64,000 nucleotides of DNA from Girardinichthys multiradiatus (Eukaryota; Chordata; Actinopteri; Cyprinodontiformes; Goodeidae). Positions 1 through 10,370 of the stretch are shown here, piece by piece. The position numbers were made by a program, and so were the translations under genes. The stretch is taken from the NCBI RefSeq assembly GCF_021462225.1, contig NC_061813.1:21104442-21168441 (forward strand), given 5' to 3'. The notes beneath the pieces are model-generated. The model had not been told where the DNA came from. It did no database searches and saw only the letters and a list, made by a program, of their open reading frames with translations. Positions within the stretch are counted from its first letter, which is position 1. The number at the start of each line of letters is the position of its first letter.

Positions 1-560
1 AATATCTGATGTATCTCTAAAAGAATATCTGGTCTACCCTCTGAATTATTGTTATGTAAACTTTGTAATGATGAACTAGAATGTGAACAAATAATTGTTC
101 AAAGTGGTTTAATTTCCTCTTTCCATTGTATTGCTAAAATAATTTCCAGGGTTTCCCCTGTGTATACTGATAGCCCATCTCTAATCTGGTATAATAAATG
201 CTACTCCCATCTTGTCATCTGAATCTTTTGATGCATCTGTGTAAATCTGAATATAACTATGATAACTATCTGTAATTTTGTATACTTTGAGCCTCTAAAA
301 TAAACTCCTTATCTTTCTTCCTTTCACGGATTGAAAAATCTATTTTAGCTTCAGAGAGGATCTATGTATGTTTTGCTGGTAATGGAATGGTTGGACTAAT
401 AACCAGTTGATCCACTCCTAGTTCTGCAGCTCTCAGTTCTACTAACCATCTAAAGGTTTTTCCTGTTTTCCTCTCCTTCTTCCAGCAGGGGTTTAGAGTC
501 TTTCATTTCCTCATTTTAGCTACAGTTACTTACCTCTCCTCACAGCTGCACCAGTTTCTA
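1..560 (-). pseudogene. LINE pol remnant: RT-RNase H linker and RNase H (I/jockey-like)
   Basis: Read on the minus strand, 560 to 300 resembles the linker between reverse transcriptase and RNase H of I/jockey-type LINEs. From about 270 it gives an RNase H domain starting IYTDASKDSDDKMGVAF, whose D is the first catalytic Asp. After a one-base frame change comes VYTGETLEIILAIQW, with the catalytic Glu, and then ICSHSSSSL, where family members have D and this copy has H. There is a TGA stop just before that block, and the copy runs off the window edge. RNase H removes RNA from the RNA:DNA hybrid during target-primed reverse transcription. Stops, the frame change and the Asp-to-His change show it is dead. 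The clade call rests on motif order only. Confidence 0.6.
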
Positions 561-1568
561 ATCAACCACCTGCTCCTTGTTCAGTAATCAACTCTCCAGA
601 TTAAATATCTCTCAGATAGTCTGGTCTTGGTCAGATAATCCTGCTATTCCAATCAGCCTGTTTACTTGTGTTCCTTTTGTGATGTATTTTTTATTTATTT
701 ATTCCCCCCTGGACCCTTTTGTAAGTTTAAAAATTTCTTCTATAAACTTGCAATTTCTTCTATAAACGTTTGCCTCCTCCTTGCATTTGGGTCCTGCTTG
801 CATGAAACCTGTAAAAAGAGTTTGAAAAGGTTAGCCATATTTGTGAGTTTTTTTTTTCTGATTTGTATCAGTATTGCTATAAATGATATTGGTTATCCTT
901 ATGTTAATGACTAATTTTGAGAGACCATTTAGCAGCTTGAACATGTCAGTCAGCAAAGTGTGATTATCTTATTTGCAAAATGTTTATGGTATTTAAAAAC
1001 TTAAATATGATCCTAAAGGCAGCTAACCATTCTGAAATGCAAAACCAAAAGGTCAAGATGGTGGAGTCCCTTAAACATTATCGAGGGGAGATTCCCTGTT
1101 ACAGTCCATGAAAACGTCTTCACCAGTTTGTTCAGATGTTATATTTCAAACAGCCCAACGGCATGAAACTGCATTAATATCCAATAATCTATGCAGGTAC
1201 CGTTCAAAATTTGCCAATGCTTTCAGTTTTTATAAAGATATAACAGAGATAAATAAGGCACCATTGACATTTACATATTTAATCTAATATTCGGTCTTTG
1301 CTTCATCAGATATGAACAATTTGTAAGAACGCTAAGGAAATATTCCATGGATTATGTCAGTAAAATATTTCCACATGAAACACAGACACTTGAAAGCACA
1401 GTTTGAGATTTATTAAACCTCTATTCTATTGGGTGAACACAACAAATTTATTTTTCATGCAAATTTGGCATCATGAAACTTTCAAATTGAGACAAACATG
1501 AAAAATACAATGAACTCTATAATATATATTACAAGCTAAATATAAAACTACAATAAATAGATCAAACC
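561..1568. other. AT-rich stretch, nothing recognised
   Basis: Two short overlapping ORFs (577-914) have no recognisable motif and look like chance frames in low-GC DNA. No repeat ends, RNA gene or splice-like coding block was seen. Confidence 0.5.
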
Positions 1569-2032
1569 TGTACGGTCTGAAGAAGCTCTTGAAGTGGATC
1601 CCAAATTGCAGACGGGCAGGCTAGAGGCGGTGAGTAACAGGTTTAATAACTAAAATCAAAAAGTAACAGGCAGGAGGCAACAAAGACAGGCAAGATGAAC
1701 ATGCATGGACAAAACGGTATGTATCCCAGAGAAATAAACAGAATAGTGGTGTATATAAAGGGTATGACACAGGTGAAAACAGAGTATCTGACTGGCATGA
1801 AACAGGTGGACCAGATGAAGCTGATTGCGGGCTGACTGTGGGCAGGGAGTGGTAACAAGAACATGAACAGAGATACAGGAAAGCAATATAACCCAAGGAA
1901 ACTCTTACTGAACATAAACTAGAATGCATAATGAACAGAACACAACAATAAGTAAGAAACCAAGGCACCACCTGGAAAATATAAACAGTGATCAGAAAGA
2001 AGATCCAAAACAAAGATCTTCAAATCATGACA
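1569..2032 (-). repeat. LTR-like or nonautonomous dispersed repeat
   Basis: On the minus strand this begins TGTCATGATTTG and ends CCGTACA, giving TG...CA ends. A 'attaaacctg' polyadenylation-like stretch lies near its 3' end. Three overlapping short minus ORFs share the interval and are compositional. The flanks (left aaacc, right tggac) do not form an obvious target duplication, so the ends are provisional. Stretches of similar texture occur near 31.1-31.85 kb and 44.1-44.8 kb. Confidence 0.35.
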
Positions 2033-3121
2033 TGGACTAAATTATTTTATACCAATTACAAGTTATTTAAGGACAGTTTGTGAATCTGAGAAGTCTTCAC
2101 TCTACTTTTAAAAATAAAAAAAGCATTCTTAGTTTTTCTTAAAATATTTTAAAAATCTTCTCTTTCTTGTGAACTTAATATTGTCTGTCATTTGGTGAGC
2201 TGTATAGCTACACCCTTATACAATAACTTTGTTAACATTGTGTACACTGTCAAAGTTTCTAACATATGTGAACAGCTAAACTAAACAGGATTCAAATGCA
2301 GCAAATGTGTGGCTGAGAGTAAAGTAATGTATGCAGCAAAGTGGTCTTTTAAAGACTTCCGATAACATTACAATTGTCATGATCAACATGTGTGCCTACT
2401 CATCTTGTTGACATAAGGTAAAAATCAGCTAAAAAATTACAATTTGTTTTAAAAACAAAAAAGTCTTGATGGTGAAAAAGGAATTCTGCTGCTGAGGTTC
2501 AATTAAAGTCAGTTAAGCTCTGTCAACATTTTCACTTACTATGTTCATTATTTAACTGATCCAAGGTCAGGTTACAAATCTGCATATGAAGAATTAATTT
2601 CATTATTAATAGAGTTTTGACGAAAATTCAGAATGAAAGACTTACTTTCACTGCCTGCTCCTTCCAATGACTCTTCTGTGCATCTCCCTGCCATCCAATC
2701 AGCATCCTCTCCGCATGACTCTTTATCCAATCACCTTCTGACGCCTCACTTTTAAGGACCTTCAGCCATGTACATCGTCGCTTGTCAGCTGAGCTCATAT
2801 CCAGTGTTGGACCAGGGGGTGGACATCTCTAAATCTAAACCTTAGAAGAAAATGTACATCTTAGCTCATGACATTCTCAGCATTCATGTCTTCCTCCCAG
2901 GTCAGAACGGCAAAGAAATAACCATGTAATCACGTATCATTAAAACGTTTCTAATTGCCATCCTTTTCCGTGTGAACATGTTCTTTAATAGGTTTAGATC
3001 AAAAACAAGCTTAGCATCCTCCTCTGCTGCTCACAGCCAAACAGACATCCCACCATTCTTTGACCCACAGTTTTCCCGTCATATCTCAAATTTTTATCTT
3101 CCACCTCTGCCATGGACCCTT
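2033..3121. other. no gene or repeat recognised
   Basis: AT-rich to about 2640, then a less AT-rich part to 3121, which could be an old LTR or unique DNA. No coding frame or terminal repeat was identified. The right edge is where homology to the Tc1 copy at 12417-13682 begins. Confidence 0.45.
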
Positions 3122-3730
3122 CTGCACATGGTCCTCTAGAATGGTTCGGTAGTCCTTGGCAGTGACGCGCCCATCTAGCACAAGTATTGGGTCAAGGGAA
3201 TGCCATGATATGGCAGCCCAAACCATCACTCTGGGCATGCAACAGTCTGGGTGGTACGCTTCTTTGGGGCTTCTCCACACCATAACTCTCCTGGATGTGG
3301 GGAAAACAGTAAAGGTGGACTCATCAGAGAACAATACATGTTTCACATTGTCCACGGCCCAAGATTTGAGCTCCTTGCACCTATGAAACCGACGTTTGGC
3401 ATTGGCATGAGTGACCAAAGGTTTAGCTATAGCAGCTCGGTCATGTATATTGACCCTGTGGAGCTCCCAACGGACAGTTCTGGTGGAAACAGGAGAGTTG
3501 AGGTACACATTTAATTCTGCTGTGATTTGGGCAGCCGTGGTTTTATGTTTTTTGCATACAATCTGGGTTAGCACCCGAACATCCCTTTCAGACAGCTTCC
3601 TCTTGCGTCCACAGTTACTGGATACCGTGGCTCTTGATACATCACAAAGACTTGCTATCTTGGTCACAGATGCGCCAGCAAGACGTGCACCAACAATTTG
3701 TCCTCTTTTGAACTCTGGTATGTCACCCAT
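3122..3730 (-). pseudogene. Tc1 transposase, N-terminal two thirds, deleted
   Basis: The start MGDIPEFKRGQIVGARLAGAS at 3730 is the family's first helix-turn-helix. A CDVSRATVS recognition helix and the first catalytic Asp in LFSDESTF follow. Compared with the copy at 12469-13496 there are two deletions: about 54 bp between the two DNA-binding helices near 3621, and 21 bp that remove the glycine-rich stretch before VMVWGAIS near 3227. Reading continues through DGRVTAKDYRTILEDHV and then leaves transposase sequence. The second Asp and the Glu of the DD34E triad are absent. Tc1 transposases cut and paste at TA sites; this piece cannot. The several plus-strand ORFs over it are antisense shadows. 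Confidence 0.85.
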
Positions 3731-3914
3731 AATGTTGTGTGCATTTCAATATTTTGAGCAAAACTGTGCTCTTACCCTGCTAATTGAACCTTCACACTGC
3801 TCTTACTGGTGCAATGTGCAATCAATGAAGACTGGCTACCAGGCTGGTCCAATTTAGCCATGAAACCTCCCACACCAAAATGACAGGTGTTTCAGTTTTA
3901 TTGTCCAACCCCTG
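3122..3914 (-). mobile_element. Tc1-like transposon fragment, same family as 12417-13682
   Basis: The right terminal inverted repeat is present at 3884-3914 (caggtgtttcag...ccaacccctg), followed by TA. The left half is missing: similarity to the copy at 12417 stops near 3122, so the C-terminal third of the transposase and the other end are lost. Orientation matches that copy. Confidence 0.85.
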
Positions 3915-4197
3915 TAGACTCCAACAGTAATGTAACAAGTAACAAATTCATAATTTCATACAAAAATAAATAATCAAATAAAACGCTTCTCTTGTCTGGA
4001 GGATATCAATAAAATTTCTTCAGATGAAAAGAATAAAACAACACTTGAGGAAGCTGCACCTGTCTCATCTCTGGAAGCCCAAGCTGCAGAGGGCCTTGCC
4101 TTTGTAACCTGTGTGACTCTTTGGTCAGCCTTCATCCAGGCATCCAGATTCTCCTTGGAAACCTAATGTATGGGCCAAAGGGTTTCAAGAGTTCTGG

Positions 4198-4250
4198 CTG
4201 ATAAGAACAGATACTACATTCGGTCTTAGCCAAAATACGTAGAAGCAGGA
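4198..4250 (-). pseudogene. U2 snRNA-like 5' fragment
   Basis: On the minus strand this reads GCTTCT, then TTTTGGCTAAGA, then TGTAGTATCTGTTCTTATCAG. That is the order of the first ~50 nt of vertebrate U2 snRNA, including the branch-site recognition GTAGTA. Mismatches fall between the blocks: family CGGCC is changed, and ATCAAG reads ACCGAA here. Similarity stops after the CAG, so the Sm site and 3' stem-loops are missing. A 5' truncated-product pseudogene is the simplest reading. It is not a functional U2 gene. Confidence 0.75.
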
Positions 4251-4793
4251 ATTCTGGATGTAGGTTTTGCAGCAGGATGCAGTTTTGTAGTTGTAATAGA
4301 AAAACGTTATCTACCATATCAGCACCACGTCTATTTTTTAACAACATCAACCACTGAAAGAAATGCCCCTTTGTCATAAATTATCGAGCTAAGGTAAATT
4401 TAGATTTCCTACAAAAGTGGCTGCTGACAACCTGCAAGCCACCAACATAGATAGGTTTAAAAAAACTAAAACATGAAAAAGTACAATATTTCTTCTCACT
4501 GCTTTCAGAAAGTTAAACTCATATTTTGTAAAAGTTGATTCCAAATAGACTGAAATATTTCAAGGCCTTTTTTACTTGTAATGATTATTGAATGCCCACG
4601 ACCCACTATGGAAGAAGTGGTATAGAAAATGACTGACTGACTGATTATTGAATGCATGGAAGTGAAGATTTTAAGATTATGTATTTTTAAAAAATCACAG
4701 AACAGGGCCACAAATATAACAGGTCAAACCTGTTTTACAGATGTCTTTTTAACCCTTACACCCCTGGATTTACCTACAATTGGATTAAATATA

Positions 4794-5306
4794 CACAACT
4801 GGCCAAATGTTTTAGAAACACTTTCTCATTTAATCGTTTTCTTTATGTTTCTGACTATTTACATTCTATGTAGATTCTCACTGAAGGCATCAAAACTGTG
4901 AATGAACACATATGGAATTATGTAGCCATTGAAAAATTGTTAAATAACTTTAAATATGTTTTATATTTTATATTCCTAAAAGTAGCCGCCCTTTGCTGTG
5001 ATGACTGAAATATTCTCAATGAACCTCTGGGATGTTTGGAAAACCATTTCAGGTGACCACCTCCTGAAGCTCATGAAGAGAATGCCAAGAGAGCAAAGCA
5101 GTAATCAAAGCAAATGGTTGCTATTTGGAAGAATCTAAAATATACAAATGTTTAGAGTTGTTTCAAACTTTTTGTTTACTATATAATTCCATGTGTGTTC
5201 ATTCACAGTTTTCTTGCCTTTGGTGAGAATCTACAATGTAAATAGCCATGAAAATGAAGAGACCCATTGAGTGAGAAAGTGTATCTAAAACTTTTGACCG
5301 GTAATG
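4794..5306. mobile_element. Tc1-type deletion derivative with ~130-bp inverted repeats
   Basis: The left arm (4794-4925) and right arm (5178-5306) are inverted copies with scattered mismatches. They share blocks such as gttttaga-acactttctca, tatttacat, gtagattctcac and aaaactgtgaatgaacaca. TA flanks both ends (4792-4793, 5307-5308). The centre holds a piece resembling the 3' end of a Tc1 transposase gene around 4985-5060 (agtagccgccctttgctgtg), so it is a transposon with most of its gene deleted. Confidence 0.75.
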
Positions 5307-5493
5307 TATATTTGAGCTTTTGCTAAATTAAGTAGAGATTGTTTTTTTGACTATAGCGCTCACATCAGATAACAATGTTTTGTATTATGCAAATTAGCAA
5401 AATTAGGTATGCTTGAGCTTAACTTCAACCTTCAAGTGGCAACAATTTGCTTCCAATACAATCCGTAGTATATGTAGAAAATATGCATTAATT

Positions 5494-5532
5494 GGCATTA
5501 TAGGTTAACATAGGCTGTTAACCTATAATGCC
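5494..5532. repeat. perfect 17-bp palindrome with 5-nt loop
   Basis: The arms are ggcattataggttaaca (5494-5510) and its exact reverse complement (5516-5532), around the loop taggc. It lies outside the neighbouring MITE. No terminator or element end is apparent. Confidence 0.85.
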
Positions 5533-7197
5533 TATGAGGTGGTAAAATATATGTTTTGTGTTGATAGAATTTACAGCGCCTGCAGAAACAGACTTTACTG
5601 ATCACATCTTTTCTTTGTACAAAAAATATCAACTATGATTTAAAGCTTCTGTCACGCTGTTTCCTATCTTGCCAAGTGTGCAAAAGAATTCAAAATTGAG
5701 AGTTGCACAGGTCTAAACATAAGGAAATGAAGAGGATGTTTTTGAAAAAAATCAAGTATATTGCTCTTGATGCAATCTCATTGTGAATAGTGCATATGTG
5801 TTAGGATCAAGGATGAAGAATTTAATGTTTTCTACCATGTCAGTACGCCATGGTCTTTTATGATATTTTCAGATTTTACACAATGTAACTACAGGCCCGA
5901 ATTATTAGTTGAGAAGGAAAATTTAAACCTGTGACTCATCAGTACAAACAGCATAGCAGTCTGCACTGATGAGTAATATTATTGGGTCAATGTTGCAATA
6001 CTTGAGTAGCAGTTGAATCAGTTCTGGAGCTGTGTCACACATTGCTCACCCGATTATCTATTTGTGTCTGCAACTATGCCTATCGTGTGCTTAACTTTCG
6101 ATGTCCTCCCAGGTATTGATAAAAAAGACATATCTGCAATATTGGGACGGGGATGTGAGAGTCGAAGGGCTCAGAGTTTGCCATGTTTTGGCGGTACAGT
6201 TAAACAGTCAATACAGATTGCCTAATTGCCTATAAGAAGCAAACAGATTTACTGATATTCTTTAGTTTTTTACAAGAGGATATGAGAGCATATGGATCTA
6301 GGAGTGAATCAGAGGCCAGCCCAAATCTTCCAATGTGGCAGCTGAATAATTCATCTCCGAATGTAACTCTTGCCATATTGCCCATATCTCAAGTCATGAA
6401 TGGCACATAAGACGCTTGTGTTTTTCTCATTTCATGTAATTATATATTTTTATTTTCTGTACTTTTTTCTGTTTGTTGTAATTGTTTATAAGTATGTCTT
6501 TCAGACCTATGTTACTGAGTTTATCTTACATCAGCCTGATATGTAAAACCCAGGCAGATGATGGAAAACATGCCAGTGTGTGTTTTCATTGAAATGCAAA
6601 AGAAATAAGCTGAAACCTCATTATTTAATGTGTAGCAGACATTGTTTTAAACTCCAACCTGATTAAGACTTGTATCACAGAACTAAAACAATACATTCCT
6701 TCTTTAGATAGTTTATAACACTCTCATTTTAACAGTGTGACTCAGCAATGTAGCAGTATATTCGCTTCTTAATATTATGTAGTCGATTCAAAACTCAGTT
6801 GGATTGCATTCTTGCCATTAGGCCTTTTGGTCTTATCTCATCACTGCAGCACTTATACAAATACCGGAGCACTCGGCATCAGAAGAGCAGATATAGAGTG
6901 GAGCAGGAAAATAACAGAGAAGATGTGGGGAGAGGGGTGGAGGGAGTGGAGTAAGGCAGAGGAGAAAGGAGGAAAGGTAAGGAGAAAAGAGAAATGATTA
7001 ATGATGGCAGTGGAAAAGATGGCCAAGGTGGTTTGTGAAATTAACAGGGCCTTAGCCAGCAGGAGGCCGTAGGGAATAGAAGGCACTCAGGTATATACCA
7101 ACATAGATCGAGCTACTGTATAGGGACCTGTTGTAAGGACACCAGGAGATGCATAGAAAGAAAAGGATATTATAATATAAATCTGAAAAATACATAT
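5533..7197. other. no gene recognised
   Basis: AT-rich sequence with short, motif-free ORFs (for example 6013-6225 and 6812-6997, the latter from a purine-rich run). Nothing else supported. Confidence 0.45.
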
Positions 7198-8001
7198 TGT
7201 CGAAGTCTGGGGGTTTTCATATATTGTTTTTGCCTGCTGCTAACACCTACTCACCACTAGATGCCGCCAAGATCCCCTAGTGCTGAGGGTAGCAGGTGTT
7301 CCTCATCTTCACTCATCTGGAGGAGTATAAGAAGGTGGAGCTGTCAGCACTCCGGTGCCTGAGTGTTTGCCTTTATGGTAACGTCATCTGGCCAAGCTCT
7401 AAGTTCTGTGTTCATGCCATAGTTCATAGTTATTTACCTCTTCGTGTGCTCCTTCCTAGGTTACTTCCAAGTCCAAGTCTCAAAGCTCCTGCAACTTTCA
7501 GCCTTGGCTCAAAGTCTCAGCTTTGGATCCAGCCTCAGTCAGAGCTTCAAATCCTTCAAGAAACTTGCCTGGCTCAAGTACTAGCTGACAGCTCAAGCCT
7601 ACCTCCTCCAGTAAGCGAAACCTGCTCACCCAACTATTACCTTCACATGCAGCTTCCGGAAACCTCACCAGGTAACACACATAAAAATCAAACAGTCAGG
7701 ACCTCACCTGAACTTTGCCTTGAGAATTCACCACCTCCTTGGACTGACTCGCAGACTCAGCGGCTGCATTACCGTTCTCCCAGGCTCCACATCATTCTTC
7801 CTCAACCAAGCTCAACCCCAGCTCCAGTAAGCTAATTAAAATCATTCTGCTACTGTCTTCATCCGTTCCTCGGAGTAACATACTCCCTTCATCTCTCCTG
7901 AACAGTTTGGTGTGTCTAGTCCTGGTTCCTGTTCCACTATTCATCCCTGTAAAAATAAACCTTTTTAAACTTTTCTCCTGCCTCCTGAGTGTCTCTCTGC
8001 A
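7198..8001 (+). mobile_element. probable 5' LTR of a Ty3/gypsy-type element
   Basis: The sequence starts TGTCGAAGTCTGG and runs to ...GTCTCTCTGCA. A gggtcaaaaccatt leader and a gag ATG at 8028 follow immediately. It contains an 'aataaacc' polyadenylation-like site near 7953. The position directly upstream of gag and the TG...CA ends support an LTR, but no second full LTR is present in the window. The 179-residue ORF inside (7296-7835) is proline/serine-rich and has no known domain. Confidence 0.5.
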
Positions 8002-8027
8002 TCAGGGTCAAAACCATTAAGAAGACG

Positions 8028-8612
8028 ATGACAGAACACTCAGGCCAATCTGACCCAGCAGAGGCACTTAGGAGGACTCTCGCCGAACATAGCTACCAGA
8101 TCCAATCACATGGATCAACACTTCACAACCTCCTGGAACAGCAACGGCATTCAAGTCAACAACTGGATCAGATGGCTTCACTACTACAACACGCCCTAAA
8201 TATCTGGACATCCCAGGCACCAGAGGGAGCCAACGAGCCCCCGGTCTCTCAGCAACTTCCGTACACACGTGATGTCACTTCCCCCAACCCAGAGAAATTC
8301 TCCAGTGAGAACATAAGTTGTGGAGGGTTTTTGTTACAGTGCTCCCTTGTCTTTAACCGTTCCTCAGTCATTCCTCCACGACGATGTCAAAATAGCATTT
8401 ATTATAGGACTCCTCACAGGAAAAGCACTCTGTTGGGCAGAAGCTAGATTCACAGATTACAACAGTTTTGGTTGTTCCTATGATGAATTTATCCAGGAGT
8501 TTAAACAGACTTTTTCTTTTGATTTAGATCAGACAAGTCTGGCTCATCGCTTGATGGCTCTTAAGCAAAGAAATAGACCATTATCAGAGTTCTCCATAGA
8601 GTTTTGCACACT
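8028..8612 (+). pseudogene. Ty3/gypsy gag fragment, frameshifted
   Basis: From ATG 8028 the first frame gives MTEHSGQSDPAEALRRTL and a glutamine/histidine-rich helix, then FSSENISCGGFLLQCSLVF. Near 8365 the frame changes. The second frame continues FLHDDVKIAFIIGLLTGKAL, then a CWAEARF box and an EFKQTFSFD...LMALKQ helix. This order (coiled N-terminus, LLTGKALCWAEA, LKQ) is that of the retrotransposon gag/capsid family of sushi-type vertebrate gypsy elements. Gag forms the particle shell. The fragment ends at about 8606, where it runs into a second copy of the LTR/leader junction. No protease or RT follows. Confidence 0.7.
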
Positions 8613-8665
8613 GCCTCCTGAGTGACTCTCGGCATGTGGGTCAAAACCATTAAGAAAACGATGAC
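8610..8665 (+). repeat. second copy of LTR end / leader / gag start
   Basis: ctgcctcctgagtg, gggtcaaaaccattaaga and acgatgaca repeat the block at 7978-8035 with a few differences. The gag fragment is therefore bounded on both sides by the same junction sequence. Confidence 0.7.
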
Positions 8666-9265
8666 ACATATACAATTTAAATCTATAATGTCACTATGTA
8701 CATGACACATTTAAAGTGACAAAGATGATTAGCAAAGAAGAAAATGTTACTGAGACCCGTGCTACCCAAGACAAAATAACAATTTTAACTATCATAATTT
8801 GATGTAGTTCAAAGAAGAGCTTACCTCAACATGCAGTGCACTAAACAGCAATGACCAGAGAACTTCAAGTCTATAAAGGCATAGAACATGGTTTACCTGC
8901 AAACAGCAATTGCTGGGTCTATAAGTGAAAATAAAGTCACAAATTTAATATCTCTGAGAATCCTAGTTGAATGTTTAAGAATGTTTTTTTTTATTTAATC
9001 ATAAGGTGTTATAAAAAACAATCATGCCTGTTTAAATGATGCTTGCCTGAATATTGCTTCCTAAATACAGATTAAGATAAGTGGTCTACAGTTTATAACA
9101 CTGAAAACAGTAGACATAAGAAACATTTTAGTTTAAAGGCAAGCAAGTCATTTCCTGCATATTTTAGGTGTTTCCTGCATGTTGTATCACGAGACAGATG
9201 CAACATCAAAGCTGCTGGCACTGCTGCTTTGCACATAAAACATACCTGTTATATGCTTGTTATTT
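8666..9265. other. nothing recognised
   Basis: AT-rich DNA without a coding frame or repeat end that I could support. Confidence 0.4.
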
Positions 9266-10370
9266 AAAGGGGCGAAATCCACTTTTTTAGCCCTTAAATA
9301 CATTTTGAGGTGTAGTTGGAGTCTGTAGGAAGGCAGATAGATAAAATTTAATCTCTCCAGTTGCTGCGTAGGGGTCTTTATATTCTGTTTGGGTCATGTT
9401 TTTTAATACATTCAGTTGTCTCTAATCTCTTTTACATTTAATGAACTATTACTTCGCAGTATTTGCTGTGGAAAAGCAAAACAATGTCATAGACTTCCTG
9501 CTGATCAATTTCGCATATCTGCCATTTTTTTTTCTCCCTATGATTGAGTAGTCCTAGCTCAAGTATGCTGAAGCTGCAAGTGGATAAGTCTAAATGTTCG
9601 GTTGTTGGGTGTATTAACTCACACAATTCATTAAACCATCCCCCAGCATCAGAACCTCTTTGAAGTGCCTGGTTAAATAAAATTTTTCATGGAAACTACA
9701 TGAGTAGAGAAATTCCTCTTTGTTTGTGCAAAACACTTCAAGCAACCTCTATCAGTATCAAGAAGGGTTTGCTGAAAGACTTCATCTGATTAAGGGGTGA
9801 ATTCCTTCTGTCCATGGAAACGGTGGCCTCAGCAAAACGGTAAGCTAAAGATAACACTAAAATGACCAAAAACCTAATTTTAGACATTAATTATTGTGTG
9901 TTGATATGACATGCTGGCCATTGTTTTGGCAGCAGTAGCAAAGTGCCTTCTACTTAAGTTAGTGCTGTGTGTTCGCTTTTAGCTCCTTGAGGACGGAACC
10001 CTATTGCATGTTTTGAATAGTATTATTACATAAACAGTTTTGCATTTGTTTTGCCATTTTGGTCTTATTTCTGTCCTGCTAGATAACTGTATCTCTGTTA
10101 TCAAACAAAAAAAATGGTGGTGGAGTGGATCACTCTGTAACCTGTGGGGGTGGGGGGGATGTCAATGCCTCAATAGCATTTAAAGAGACCGCACAAAAAC
10201 GAGTTGCTTAGATGCACCTCAGAACAAAGGTAAAAGAGGGGCCTGTGGAGTTACAATAATAAGGAATTCAGATCAAAACATTGCAGTTCTACTTTATATA
10301 GATGACAATTGAATGATTTAAGGTTGAAAAGGAAGGATTTAAATGCATCATATGTCCCCCTTTAAAAGCT
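9266..10370. mobile_element. possible nonautonomous DNA transposon
   Basis: The left edge tttaaaggggcgaaat and the right edge atgtccccctttaaa are short imperfect inverted repeats about 1.1 kb apart. A G-rich block at 10142-10160 is followed by 'tttaaagagaccgcacaaaaacgag'-like sequence that I associate with dispersed fish repeats. No transposase is readable, and the superfamily and target duplication are undetermined. Confidence 0.35.

Noticed and set aside
1621..2013. Three overlapping minus ORFs up to 130 codons
   Set aside because: They overlap in different frames, lack motifs, and lie within a repeat-like stretch.
3156..3857. Plus-strand ORFs over the Tc1 fragment
   Set aside because: Antisense shadows of the minus-strand transposase; the same happens at 12548-13596.
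4198..4250. Functional U2 snRNA gene
   Set aside because: Similarity ends after ~50 nt and the conserved 5' core has several changes.
9438..9626. THAP-type or other transposase gene
   Set aside because: Sixty-two codons without the C2CH pattern; support was insufficient.
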